From Curtobacterium sp. ER1/6 (GTDB lineage Bacteria > Actinomycetota > Actinomycetes > Actinomycetales > Microbacteriaceae), in NCBI RefSeq assembly GCF_001742745.1, contig NZ_MJAK01000003.1, forward strand, positions 124,001 through 188,000: a DNA stretch of 64,000 nucleotides, written 5' to 3'. Shown piece by piece: positions 8,125 to 15,746 of the stretch. A program made the position numbers and the translations under genes. The notes under the pieces are model-generated. The model was given only the letters and a program-made list of their open reading frames with translations. It searched no databases and was not told the DNA's origin. Position 1 is the stretch's first letter. The number at the start of each line of letters is the position of its first letter.

Positions 8125-8564
8125 GCCACACGGTCCCGGGCGCGACCCCGCTGGGCGAGCCGACGCCCGAGGAACGCGCCGCCACGACGCCCCTGGGCGA
8201 ACTGCTGACCGACGTGTCGAAGGACCTGTCGTCGCTGTTCCGCCAGGAGGTCGCCCTCGCCAAGGCGGAGCTCACCGAGTCCGCCAAGAAGGCGGGCAAG
8301 GCCGGCGGCATGTTCGGCGGCGCCGGGCTCACCGCCCTGTTCGCCCTGCTGTTCCTGTCCATCGCCGCGTGGTGGGGTCTCGGGTACCTCATCGGCAACG
8401 CGTGGTCGGCCGTCGTGATCGCCGTGGTCTACGCGATCGTCGCCGCGATCCTCTACGTCCGTGGGCGCAAGGAGATCAAGGAGATCCAGGGCGCCCCGCA
8501 GACGGTCGAGACCGTCAAGGAAGTCCCCGAAGCACTCAAGCCGAACACCGGGAGGAAGCCATGA
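8121..8564 (+). CDS. actinobacterial holin-X-like membrane protein (phage holin family, DUF1469-like)
   Basis: A 147-residue protein. An amphipathic N-terminal region with LTDVSKDLSSLFRQEVALAK is followed by two transmembrane helices (about 66-85 and 93-113) separated by a short turn, then a charged tail. This is the pattern of the putative actinobacterial holin-X superfamily, commonly encoded next to DUF3618 proteins. The name derives from phage holin resemblance; a lytic role has not been shown for these chromosomal genes. Both ends overlap neighbours by ATGA, which indicates translational coupling. Confidence 0.8.
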   Translation: MSHTVPGATPLGEPTPEERAATTPLGELLTDVSKDLSSLFRQEVALAKAELTESAKKAGKAGGMFGGAGLTALFALLFLSIAAWWGLGYLIGNAWSAVVIAVVYAIVAAILYVRGRKEIKEIQGAPQTVETVKEVPEALKPNTGRKP

Positions 8565-9133
8565 GCACCCCAGAAGAGATCCGTGCCGACATCGAGCGCA
8601 CCCGCGGTGCCCTCGGCTCCGACGTCGACGCCCTGGCCGACAAGGTCAGCCCCTCGTCCATCGCGCACCGGCAGAGCGAGAAGGTCAAGAGCCGCTTCCA
8701 GGGCGTCCGCGACTCCGTGATGGGGTCCGCGCACTCGGCGGGCCCGAGCGTCTCGGGGTCCGCCTCGGGTGCGACCGACCGGGCGAAGGACGTCGCGCAC
8801 GAGGGTGTCCGGAAGGCGAAGGGCAACCCGCTCGCCGTCGGCCTGATCGCCTTCGGTGCGGGGTGGCTCGCGTCGTCGCTCATCCCGACCTCCGACAAGG
8901 AGGAGCAGCTCGCCGGTGAGCTCAAGGACAAGGCGGCACCCCTCGTCGAGGACGTCAAGTCCCAGGCGAAGGACGTCGGTTCGCAGCTGGGCGACGTGGC
9001 GAAGGAGCACGCGCAGGACCTCAAGGGGACCGCGCAGGACGCCGCGCAGACGGTGAAGGACGAGGCGCAGGGCGCCGCGTCCGACGTCCAGGACCACGCG
9101 AAGAGCGCCGCGGACGACGTGCGCAGCAGCTGA
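8561..9133 (+). CDS. DUF3618 domain-containing protein
   Basis: A 190-residue protein. The N-terminal block STPEEIRADIERTRGALGSD VDALADKV is the DUF3618 signature (cut here by a space for length). One hydrophobic helix (LAVGLIAFGAGWLASSLIP, about 88-106) follows, and then a long Ala-, Lys-, Asp- and Gln-rich helical tail similar in style to the product at 7201. It probably sits at the membrane with a soluble coiled tail. It overlaps the holin-X-like gene by ATGA and is followed by a perfect terminator hairpin. Confidence 0.8.
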   Translation: MSTPEEIRADIERTRGALGSDVDALADKVSPSSIAHRQSEKVKSRFQGVRDSVMGSAHSAGPSVSGSASGATDRAKDVAHEGVRKAKGNPLAVGLIAFGAGWLASSLIPTSDKEEQLAGELKDKAAPLVEDVKSQAKDVGSQLGDVAKEHAQDLKGTAQDAAQTVKDEAQGAASDVQDHAKSAADDVRSS

Positions 9134-9151
9134 CGGACGTCAGCACAGGCC

Positions 9152-9193
9152 GGACGGGAGGCCCGTGGCGACACCGCCACGGGCCTCCCGTCC
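9152..9193 (+). terminator. perfect hairpin terminator, palindrome family copy 1
   Basis: GGACGGGAGGCCCGTGGCG (9152-9170) pairs perfectly with 9175-9193 around the loop ACAC, 18 bases after the DUF3618 stop codon. The outer sequence GGACGGGAGGC...GCCTCCCGTCC is shared with palindromes at 19306, 56923 and others in this window. Confidence 0.8.
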
Positions 9194-9216
9194 GTTCCGC
9201 GGTAGCGTCGTGGCCC

Positions 9217-9642
9217 ATGGACCCGATCGACGAGCTCGCCGCCGAGTTGCGCCAGTCGATCGGCCGCCTCGTGCGCGCAGCCCGGCGCCAGGGCGACAGC
9301 CTGCCGCCGGCGCACTCGGCGACGCTGGGGTTCCTCGGACGCGAGGGGCCGATGACGATCGCGGAGCTCGCGCGGCGACGCGGGGTGAAGCACCAGGGAC
9401 AGTCCCGGACGGTGGGGGAGCTGACGAACCAGGAGTACGTCGAGCGGGCCGTGTCCGAGACGGACCGGCGGGCCTCGGTCATCCGCATCACCGATGCGGG
9501 CAGAGCCGCGCTGCAGCAGGACATGGACGGCCGTGCGGACTGGCTCGCGACCGCGATGCGTGCGGAGCTCGACGACGACGAGCGCGCCCTCCTGGCCCGG
9601 CTGCCGGTGATCTTCGAGCGCCTGGCCCGCCGGGCCGACTGA
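9217..9642 (+). CDS. MarR-family transcriptional regulator
   Basis: A 141-residue protein with a winged-helix domain: MTIAELARRRGVKHQGQSRT is the recognition helix region, and RAVSETDRRASVIRITDAG is the wing with the conserved DxR...I.LT pattern. TAGCGT lies 8 bases before the ATG, so translation is probably leaderless. The downstream gene at 9684 is preceded by a strong dyad (9656-9674) that is likely bound by this regulator. The downstream gene is now broken, so the regulator may have lost its original purpose apart from any autoregulation. Confidence 0.85.
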   Translation: MDPIDELAAELRQSIGRLVRAARRQGDSLPPAHSATLGFLGREGPMTIAELARRRGVKHQGQSRTVGELTNQEYVERAVSETDRRASVIRITDAGRAALQQDMDGRADWLATAMRAELDDDERALLARLPVIFERLARRAD

Positions 9643-9655
9643 ACGACCAGCCATT

Positions 9656-9674
9656 TGTACAACAGTGTTGTACA
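9656..9674. promoter_or_regulatory. perfect operator dyad TGTACAACA-G-TGTTGTACA
   Basis: A 9-bp perfect inverted repeat around a single central base, ending 9 bases before the ATG of the truncated metallo-hydrolase gene and 14 bases after the MarR stop. It is AT-richer than its surroundings. The size and form suit a MarR or TetR dimer. Confidence 0.7.
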
Positions 9675-9683
9675 GTTGGCAGC

Positions 9684-10007
9684 ATGCAGCTGACGAAGTA
9701 CAACCACGCCACCGTCGTCCTCGAGCAGGACGGCGCCTCGCTCGTCATCGACCCGGGCTCCTTCACGCCGGAGTCCGCCGACCTCGTCGCCGCGGCCACG
9801 GTGGTCCTGGTCACCCACGAACACGCCGACCACTTCGCCGTCGACGCGATCCGCGCGGGGCTCGAGCGCAACGCCGACGTCGTCGTCCACGGCCCGGCGT
9901 CGGTCGTCGAGCAGCTCGGCGACCAAGACGGCCGCGTCCGCACGGTCACCGCGGGCGACACCGTCGCGAGCGGTACGTGCGCTCCATCAGGTCCAGACGT
10001 CGCTTGA
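9684..10007 (+). pseudogene. MBL-fold metallo-hydrolase, truncated after ~96 residues
   Basis: The product begins as a good metallo-beta-lactamase-fold hydrolase (MQLTKYNHATVVLEQDG...VIDPG) with the metal motif THEHADH at residues 44-50. The family is usually about 200-220 residues. Here homology-like sequence stops at GDTVASG, the frame runs through a foreign-looking tail TCAPSGPDVA and stops at 10007, giving 107 residues. Later metal-binding histidine and aspartate motifs are missing, so the product is most likely inactive. The break coincides with the broken end of an opposite-strand reading frame (see the junction finding). Confidence 0.75.
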
Positions 10008-10035
10008 ACAGGTGATCGGGTTCATCGGTGATCAT
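9949..10035 (-). pseudogene. 5' remnant of an unidentified gene
   Basis: From the ATG at 10035-10033, overlapping the upstream small gene by 14 bases, the frame reads MITDEPDHLFKRRLDLMERTY and then passes at about 9972 into antisense of the metallo-hydrolase, ending after 29 codons. The tight overlap with the gene before it suggests a true second operon gene whose remainder was lost in the rearrangement. The family is not recognisable from 21 residues. Confidence 0.45.
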
Positions 10036-10372
10036 CAGAGTCGTCCTCCTCCTCGGTCTCGCGCGCGGGCCGTGCTCCGCCGAGCCGCTCGGCCTGCTGG
10101 ACCTTCCACAGGACCCATTCGTCGTCCTCGGTCACCCACGACCGCGTCGTGAGCGCGTGCGTCATGAGCGCGGCGGCATCGTGGTCGTGCGGGTCGCCGG
10201 ACAGCGCGCGCTCGACGACCCACGTCCAACGCTGCCACCACAGGTCCCGGTGCACCGAGAACTCCGTGTTTCGCCGCATCCGCCGCCCCTCGAGCACGGT
10301 CACGACCACACTCGCGGCGGCGACCGCCGCCCCCGCCAGCGCGACCAGCGCGCTCACCCACCCGACGTCCAT
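10022..10372 (-). CDS. small membrane-anchored protein of unknown function
   Basis: A 116-residue protein starting MDVGWVSALVALAGAAVAAASVVVTVL, one N-terminal transmembrane helix. A basic RRMRRN segment, a Trp-rich soluble middle (DLWWQRWTWVVERAL, WVTEDDEWVLWKVQ) and an acidic tail EEEDDSDD follow. I do not recognise a family. Its stop overlaps the start of the truncated frame above, so it was probably the first gene of a small two-gene unit. It may be a leftover of an acquired segment lying between the broken metallo-hydrolase and phosphoketolase. Confidence 0.55.
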   Translation of the reverse strand: MDVGWVSALVALAGAAVAAASVVVTVLEGRRMRRNTEFSVHRDLWWQRWTWVVERALSGDPHDHDAAALMTHALTTRSWVTEDDEWVLWKVQQAERLGGARPARETEEEDDSDDHR

Positions 10373-10388
10373 GCGGCCAGCCTCACGC

Positions 10389-10427
10389 CACAGGACCGGC
10401 CACGCGTCGGGCGTGACCGGTCCTGTG
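10389..10427. terminator. hairpin between the small gene and phosphoketolase
   Basis: CACAGGACCGG (10389-10399) pairs with CCGGTCCTGTG (10417-10427), with an inner ACGC/GCGT pair. It lies 48 bases beyond the phosphoketolase stop codon, in the correct place for its terminator. Confidence 0.65.
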
Positions 10428-10474
10428 GAGGGTGTGCCGTGCCTCCCGAATGTGCAGGAGGGGCGGGACGGATG

Positions 10475-12946
10475 TCAGTTGCCGGGAGCCGCGCCCTCGG
10501 TCTCGCCCTCGCCCGGGTCGCCACCGGTCCCACCCGACGTCGGCTCGTCCTGCGGCCAGGCCCGGAACTCCCACCCGGACAGCGACGGGTGGTCCTCGCC
10601 GCGCGTGTAGGCGAAGGTGCGCGCGGCCTCGCGGGCCTCGGTCAGCTTCGTCAGCAGGTCCGCGTGCGCGTCGGCGTCGACACGGGTCAGTGCGTCGTGC
10701 GCGAGCGCGAAGCGGTCCATGTCGTTGCGCATGAGCATGTCGAACGGCGACGTCGTGGTGCCCTGCTCGAGGAAGCCGTGCACGTGCAGGTCGTCGTGTC
10801 CGTGCCGGCGGTACGTCAGGTTGTGCACGAGCGACGGGTAGCCGTGGAAGGCGAAGACGGCCGGCGTCCCGGGCAGGAACACCTCGTCGTAGCGCTCGTC
10901 GCTGACCGGGTGCTCGTGCTTCCGTGGGTCGCCGAGCGACAGCAGGTCCACGACGTTGACGAAGCGGACACCGACCTCGGGCGCGTGCTTCCGGATGATG
11001 TCCGCGGCGGCCACGGCCTCGACCGTCGGCACGTCCCCGGCGCTCGCGAGCACCACGTCGGCGCGACCCACGGTCTGCTCGGTGCCGGCCCAGTCCCAGA
11101 CGCCGAGGCCCGCCGCGGCGTGCGCGACGGCGTCGTCGAGCGACAGGAACACCGGCTCCGGGTGCTTCCCGGCGACGATCACCTCGATGCGGTCGGTCGT
11201 CTCGAACGCGTGTGCCGCGACGGCGAGCAGGGTGTTCGCGTCCGCCGGCAGCTTGATGCGGACGAGGTCCTGCTGCTTCGAGGCGACGACGTCGAGGAAC
11301 CCGGGGTCCTGGTGCGAGAACCCGTTGTGGTCCTGCCGCCACACGTGCGACGACAGCAGGATCGACAGGTTCGACACCGGGGCACGCCAGTCGATGTCGG
11401 TCGACGACTCGAGCCACTTCGCGTACTGCCCGACCATCGAGTCGATGATGTGCGCGAACGCCTCGTACGTGTTGAGGAGTCCGTGCCGGCCGGTCAGGAC
11501 GTAGCCCTCGAGCATCCCCTCGAGCAGGTGCTCCGAAAGGACCTCGATGACCCGGCCGCGCGCACCGAGGTGCTCGTCGCCCGGTGCTCGACGGGCACGC
11601 CAGACCCGCGACGTCACGTCGAAGACCGCGTCGAGCTTGTTCGAGATGGTCTCGTCCGGGCCGAACAGGCGGAAGGCCGAGGGGTTCCGCGAGGTGAGCT
11701 CCGCGAGCCACGGCCCGAGCGTGGCGGTGGCGCTGGCGTCCTCGCCGACGGGGACGGCGAACGGCTCGAGCGACGGCCGGTCGAGTGGGGTCCGGATGCG
11801 ACCACCGTTGGCGTGCGGGGTGGCACTCATCCGGTGCTCGCCCTGCGGCCGGATCGTCGTGAGGATGCCGGTCGGCTGTCCGTCGGCGTCGAACAGCTCG
11901 TCCGGACGGTAGGACCGCATCCACTCCTCGAGCTGCTCACGGTGCCCGGCGTCCTCGCGCACGGCGGGCAGGGGGACCTGGTGCGCACGGAACGTGCCCT
12001 CGACGCGCTCGCCGTCGACCTCCTGCGGGCCGGTCCAGCCCTTCGGGGTGCGGAGCACGATCATCGGCCAGCGCGGCCGGAGGTCGGCGGCACCGGCGGG
12101 CTGCCCGGCGGCGGCGCGCTCGGCCTGTGCCCGCGCGGCGGCCTGGATGTCGTCGATCGTGGCGAGGGCCCGGCGCAGCGCGCCGTCGAAGAGCGCGTGC
12201 ACGGCGAACGGGTCGTGGTCGACGCGACCGGAGTCGACCACGATCGGCTCGTACCCGAGCCCGCGGAAGTACGCGGTGAGGTCCTCGTCGGGGATGCGCG
12301 CGAGGATCGTCGGGTTGGCGATCTTCCACCCGTTGAGGTTGAGGATCGGCAGGACCGCTCCGTCGGAGACGGGATCGAGGAACGTGTGGGCCTGCCAGGA
12401 GCCGGACAGCGGTCCGGTCTCGGCCTCACCGTCGCCGACGACGCAGGCCACGACGAGGTCGGGGTTGTCGAGCGCGGCGCCGTACGCGTGGGCGAGGGAG
12501 TAGCCGAGCTCGCCGCCCTCGTTGATGGAGCCGGGCGTCTCGGGGGCCGCGTGCGACGGGATGCCGCCGGGGAACGAGAACTGCCGGAAGAACTTCCGCA
12601 GACCCTCGGGGTCGGGGGTGATGTCGGGGTACAGCTCGGTCCAGGTGCCCTCGAGCCACGCGTTGGCGTTCATCGCGGGGCCGCCGTGTCCCGGACCGCA
12701 CACGTAGAGCAGGTCGCGGTCCGTCTCGGCGATGAGCGCGTTGCAGTGCGCGTAGACGAGGTTGAGCGCGGGGGAGGTGCCCCAGTGCCCGAGCAGGCGA
12801 GGCTTCACGTCGTCCGGGTCGATCGGGCGCGTGAGCAGGGGGTTGTCGAGGAGGTAGATCTGCCCGACGGTGAGGTAGTTCGCGGCGCGCCACCAGGCGT
12901 CGATCGCCCGGATCCGGTCCGTGCTCGGGATGTGTGCGGGGGCCAT
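10475..12946 (-). CDS. xfp: phosphoketolase (xylulose-5-phosphate/fructose-6-phosphate)
   Basis: An 823-residue protein, the usual length for the family. It cleaves xylulose 5-phosphate and/or fructose 6-phosphate with phosphate to acetyl phosphate plus an aldose phosphate, using thiamine diphosphate. Visible motifs include GHWGTSPALN (53-62), YVCGPGHGGPAMNANAWLEG (81-100), and the thiamine diphosphate/Mg site GDGEAETGPLSGSW (from 171). The C-terminal XFP domain has FHGYPSLVHNLTYRRHGHDDLHVHG. The ATG at 12946 is preceded by GGGGG. No acetate kinase gene is adjacent, so the fate of acetyl phosphate is not shown here. Confidence 0.95.
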   Translation of the reverse strand: MAPAHIPSTDRIRAIDAWWRAANYLTVGQIYLLDNPLLTRPIDPDDVKPRLLGHWGTSPALNLVYAHCNALIAETDRDLLYVCGPGHGGPAMNANAWLEGTWTELYPDITPDPEGLRKFFRQFSFPGGIPSHAAPETPGSINEGGELGYSLAHAYGAALDNPDLVVACVVGDGEAETGPLSGSWQAHTFLDPVSDGAVLPILNLNGWKIANPTILARIPDEDLTAYFRGLGYEPIVVDSGRVDHDPFAVHALFDGALRRALATIDDIQAAARAQAERAAAGQPAGAADLRPRWPMIVLRTPKGWTGPQEVDGERVEGTFRAHQVPLPAVREDAGHREQLEEWMRSYRPDELFDADGQPTGILTTIRPQGEHRMSATPHANGGRIRTPLDRPSLEPFAVPVGEDASATATLGPWLAELTSRNPSAFRLFGPDETISNKLDAVFDVTSRVWRARRAPGDEHLGARGRVIEVLSEHLLEGMLEGYVLTGRHGLLNTYEAFAHIIDSMVGQYAKWLESSTDIDWRAPVSNLSILLSSHVWRQDHNGFSHQDPGFLDVVASKQQDLVRIKLPADANTLLAVAAHAFETTDRIEVIVAGKHPEPVFLSLDDAVAHAAAGLGVWDWAGTEQTVGRADVVLASAGDVPTVEAVAAADIIRKHAPEVGVRFVNVVDLLSLGDPRKHEHPVSDERYDEVFLPGTPAVFAFHGYPSLVHNLTYRRHGHDDLHVHGFLEQGTTTSPFDMLMRNDMDRFALAHDALTRVDADAHADLLTKLTEAREAARTFAYTRGEDHPSLSGWEFRAWPQDEPTSGGTGGDPGEGETEGAAPGN

Positions 12947-13152
12947 GCCCCCACGGTACGGAGTGGGGGACAGCACTTCCCCAGGAACGATCCCAAACCG
13001 ATCGGGCGAGGGTGCCGAACCACTGTCACAAGCCGGGAAACACCCGGAGCGCTCACCAGCCGCACGTAGCTGGTTCTCCACCCCTGGTCGGGGTGTGTTC
13101 GGCGCGCACACAGCATGCCGCGCCGAGCGCGACGACGAAAGGAACGCATCCC
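12947..13152. other. divergent intergenic region
   Basis: This 206-base region separates phosphoketolase from the secreted protein gene. It holds the GAAAGGAA ribosome binding site for the latter. No clear -10/-35 pair or long dyad could be assigned. Confidence 0.35.
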
Positions 13153-13836
13153 ATGCGCAAGTCCATGAAGACCTCGATCACCCTCGCCACCACGGGCGCG
13201 CTCGTCCTGACCGGTGCGGCGTTCGGTATCTCCAGCGCGAACGCGGCGACGCCGAACGTGCACACGATCTCCTCCTCGTCCGAGTCGAAGATCCCCGCCC
13301 CGGTCGCGTCGGTGCCCGAGGTCCTCGGCGGCAACACCTCCGTCGCCCTCGACAGCGGCTTCACCGACGCGCTGACCGCGCTGAAGCTGACCCCGGGTGT
13401 GTCCGGCAACGCCAAGCTCGAGAACGGTGCGGTCTCGTTCCCGATCACGTCGGGTTCGGTGACGTACTGGAGCCCGGACGGCAACTACCGCCCCTACGTG
13501 CAGGGTCTGCTGAACCACGACGACTCGGGTCTGACGCTGCAGGCCGGTGACACCACGGTCACGCTGGAGAACTTCGTCGTGAACCCGGGCTCGTCCAAGC
13601 TCTACGGCGACGTCCTGGTCAACGGCAAGGTCGCCGTGTCGAACGCGTACCTGTTCTCGCTGCACGGTGGCACCCTGAAGCCGCTCCAGCTCGAGGGTGA
13701 CAACGCCATCCTCACCGGCACCACCGTCCACGTCTCCGACGACGCCGCGAAGCTGCTCAACGACACCTTCAAGACCGACGCCGTCAAGGGTGGCCTGCTC
13801 GTCGGCACCGCCACCATCACCGCCCAGATCAAGTAA
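13153..13836 (+). CDS. secreted protein of unknown function
   Basis: A 227-residue protein with a clear Sec signal peptide: MRKSMK, a hydrophobic core TLATTGALVLTGAAFGI, and an SANA-A cleavage site near residue 31. The mature part is Ser-, Thr-, Gly- and Val-rich and beta-patterned (SFPITSGSVTYWSPDGNYRP, LYGDVLVNGKVAVSNAYLFS), with no cysteine. I do not recognise a named domain. The strong ribosome binding site AAAGGAA and preferred codons suggest high expression. A good terminator follows, so it is monocistronic. Confidence 0.8.
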   Translation: MRKSMKTSITLATTGALVLTGAAFGISSANAATPNVHTISSSSESKIPAPVASVPEVLGGNTSVALDSGFTDALTALKLTPGVSGNAKLENGAVSFPITSGSVTYWSPDGNYRPYVQGLLNHDDSGLTLQAGDTTVTLENFVVNPGSSKLYGDVLVNGKVAVSNAYLFSLHGGTLKPLQLEGDNAILTGTTVHVSDDAAKLLNDTFKTDAVKGGLLVGTATITAQIK

Positions 13837-13880
13837 CACCCAGCACCACCAGCGGGACACCACCGCAGCACCACGACGCG

Positions 13881-13914
13881 AAGGCGCCGCCCCCGGATCC
13901 GGGGACGGCGCCTT
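13881..13914 (+). terminator. hairpin terminator after the secreted protein gene
   Basis: AAGGCGCCG at 13881-13889 pairs with CGGCGCCTT at 13906-13914, with an inner CCCC/GGGG pair. It lies 45 bases after the stop codon. Confidence 0.75.
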
Positions 13915-13951
13915 CCGCCGTCCCGCCCCGCGGGTGCCGGACGGTCCGTGG

Positions 13952-14554
13952 TCAGTGCCGCCGCCACCACCGGCGCGGTCGGGCAGCAGCCTCCGCCGCC
14001 GCCCGCTCCGCGGCCGCCTGCTCGTCGGCGGCGCGCCGGGCACCGCGACGCTCGTGCCACCGCGCGACCTCGGCATCGACGTCGCGCATCGGGGTCACCA
14101 CGGGCGGACCGCCGAGCAGCTGCCGTCGGGCGTCCTTGACGCGCGCGTTGAAGTCGACGAGGACCGCGCGGACGTCGTCCTCGACGGCGAGCGCGTCGAG
14201 GTGGTCGTCGAGTTCGGCGTCCTCGGTCCGCAGGGCGAGGGCGGGCGGCGCGATGCCGCGGATGTCCTCGCGCTCTATCTTCGCCTTGATCCACCAGTCG
14301 GGGTCGTGACGTCCGTCGTTCCCGGGCAGGGGCTTGCCGTGGTACGGGTTCCCCTCGAAGAGCCCGCGGCGCTCGGCTTCCTCGATCCGGGCGCGGGCGT
14401 GCTGCTCGACGTCCTGCAGCCGCAGGAGACGGCGTTCCTCGCGGACCTCGTCCGGGTCGAGGGAGCCGCGCTCGATCTCGCTGTCCACCAGCTGCTGGTA
14501 CCGGTACCGGGCGGCTCGTCGCAGCCGGTCCATGCGTGCGTCGACGTCGTTCAT
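13952..14554 (-). CDS. DnaJ-homologue subfamily C member 28-like domain protein (DUF1992)
   Basis: A 200-residue cytosolic protein. The DUF1992 signature lies at about residues 52-95: ARIEEAERRGLFEGNPYHGK followed by PLPGND...WWIKAKIERE. The N-terminus is a charged helix and the C-terminus is Ala/Arg-rich. Family members lack the J domain itself, and function is not established. It is convergent with the secreted protein gene and divergent from the antiporter gene. Confidence 0.75.
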   Translation of the reverse strand: MNDVDARMDRLRRAARYRYQQLVDSEIERGSLDPDEVREERRLLRLQDVEQHARARIEEAERRGLFEGNPYHGKPLPGNDGRHDPDWWIKAKIEREDIRGIAPPALALRTEDAELDDHLDALAVEDDVRAVLVDFNARVKDARRQLLGGPPVVTPMRDVDAEVARWHERRGARRAADEQAAAERAAAEAAARPRRWWRRH

Positions 14555-14663
14555 CGCCCCTCCATCATGCCCCCGACCGCCGACGGACGGTCGGGAACGG
14601 CCCGCTCAGCCGTTCGACGCGGGATCGGAACGTCCGAGGGCGACGAGGTCCACCGTCGAGTGC

Positions 14664-15725
14664 ATGGCATCGCTCCCGCTGTGGGCGCTCGTCCTGATCT
14701 TCGTGGCCGGCGCCGCGGTGATCTGGGTCGCGGGCGTCCAGCTCTCCAAGACCACCGACGTCCTCGACGACCGCCTGCACCTCGGCAGTGCGCTGGGCGG
14801 GTTGATCGTGCTGGCGGTCGCCACGAACCTGCCCGAGATCGCGATCACGGTGAGCGCGGGCCTGTCCGGCAACATCGAGGTGGCCGCGGGCAACATCCTC
14901 GGCGGCATCGCGCTGCAGACCGTGGTGATCGCGATCCTCGACGCGTTCGGCAAGCGGGGGAAGGGCGTGAAGCCGATCACCTGGCGCGCTGCTTCGCTGA
15001 CCCTGGTGCTCGAGGCGGTCGTCGTCGTGGCCGTGCTCGCCGTGGTCGTCGCGGGCAGCCAGCTGCCGCCGGACCTCGTCGTCGCTCGGCTCACCCCCGA
15101 CGTCGTCCTCATCGCGGCGATCTGGGTCGTCGGGCTCCTGCTCGTGCAGCGCGCCGGCAAGGGGCTGCCGTGGCACCAGGACGGTCGGGCGCCCGACGCG
15201 TCCCCGCACGCGTCGGGCCACCGCACGCGGAAGCAGGAGCAGCCGCGCATGAGCACACGGAAGGCCGCGGTCGTCTTCTCGCTGTCGGCCCTCGCGACGC
15301 TGGTGGCGGGCGTCGTGCTCGAGCGCGCCGGTGACGCCGCGTCCGAGCAGATCGGCCTGTCCGGGGTGCTCTTCGGCGCCACCGTGCTCGCGCTCGCGAC
15401 GAGCCTGCCCGAGATCTCCACCGGCATCCAGGCGGTGCGGCAGGGCGACGACAACCTGGCGGTGTCGGACATCTTCGGCGGGAACGCGTTCCTGCCCGTG
15501 CTGTTCCTCGTCGCGACGGTGCTCTCGGGCAAGGCCGTCCTGCCCCAGGCGAACGCCAGCGACGTGTACCTCACCGCGCTGGCGGCCCTCCTGACGATCG
15601 TCTACGCGGTCGGCCTGGTCTTCCGGCCGCAGCGTCGGATCCTCGGGATGGGCGTCGACTCGTTCGTCGTGGTGGTGCTGTACCTGCTCGGCGTCGCCGG
15701 CCTCGTGGCCATCACCCTCGGCTGA
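14664..15725 (+). CDS. sodium/calcium exchanger-family membrane protein (CaCA)
   Basis: A 353-residue membrane protein with the internal duplication typical of Ca2+/cation antiporters. The first alpha repeat contains GGLIVLAVATNLPEIAITV and GNILGGIALQTVV. The second has GATVLALATSLPEISTGI and DIFGGNAFLPV. Each half has about five hydrophobic helices, joined by a charged loop (about residues 165-200, QDGRAPDASPHASGHRTRKQ). The acidic residues in both N/SLPE motifs are kept, so transport is plausible; the exact cation is unknown. It starts with ATG at 14664. Confidence 0.85.
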   Translation: MASLPLWALVLIFVAGAAVIWVAGVQLSKTTDVLDDRLHLGSALGGLIVLAVATNLPEIAITVSAGLSGNIEVAAGNILGGIALQTVVIAILDAFGKRGKGVKPITWRAASLTLVLEAVVVVAVLAVVVAGSQLPPDLVVARLTPDVVLIAAIWVVGLLLVQRAGKGLPWHQDGRAPDASPHASGHRTRKQEQPRMSTRKAAVVFSLSALATLVAGVVLERAGDAASEQIGLSGVLFGATVLALATSLPEISTGIQAVRQGDDNLAVSDIFGGNAFLPVLFLVATVLSGKAVLPQANASDVYLTALAALLTIVYAVGLVFRPQRRILGMGVDSFVVVVLYLLGVAGLVAITLG

Positions 15726-15746
15726 CCGCAGGCGGCCCGCCCGGGG

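Noticed and set aside
8121..8564. Prophage lysis gene (holin)
   Set aside because: The holin-X family is chromosomal in actinobacteria; no endolysin or phage structural genes are near. The same holds for the gene at 42423-42821.
9152..9193. Insertion-sequence or MITE ends
   Set aside because: The palindromes are single hairpins without internal cargo, target duplications or a transposase nearby, so they are listed as terminator or REP-like elements only.
10028..13069. A 1,013-codon open frame on the plus strand opposite phosphoketolase
   Set aside because: It is antisense to a fully conserved enzyme gene; the Arg/Val/Asp-rich product is the usual mirror of a GC-rich coding strand and shows no domain.
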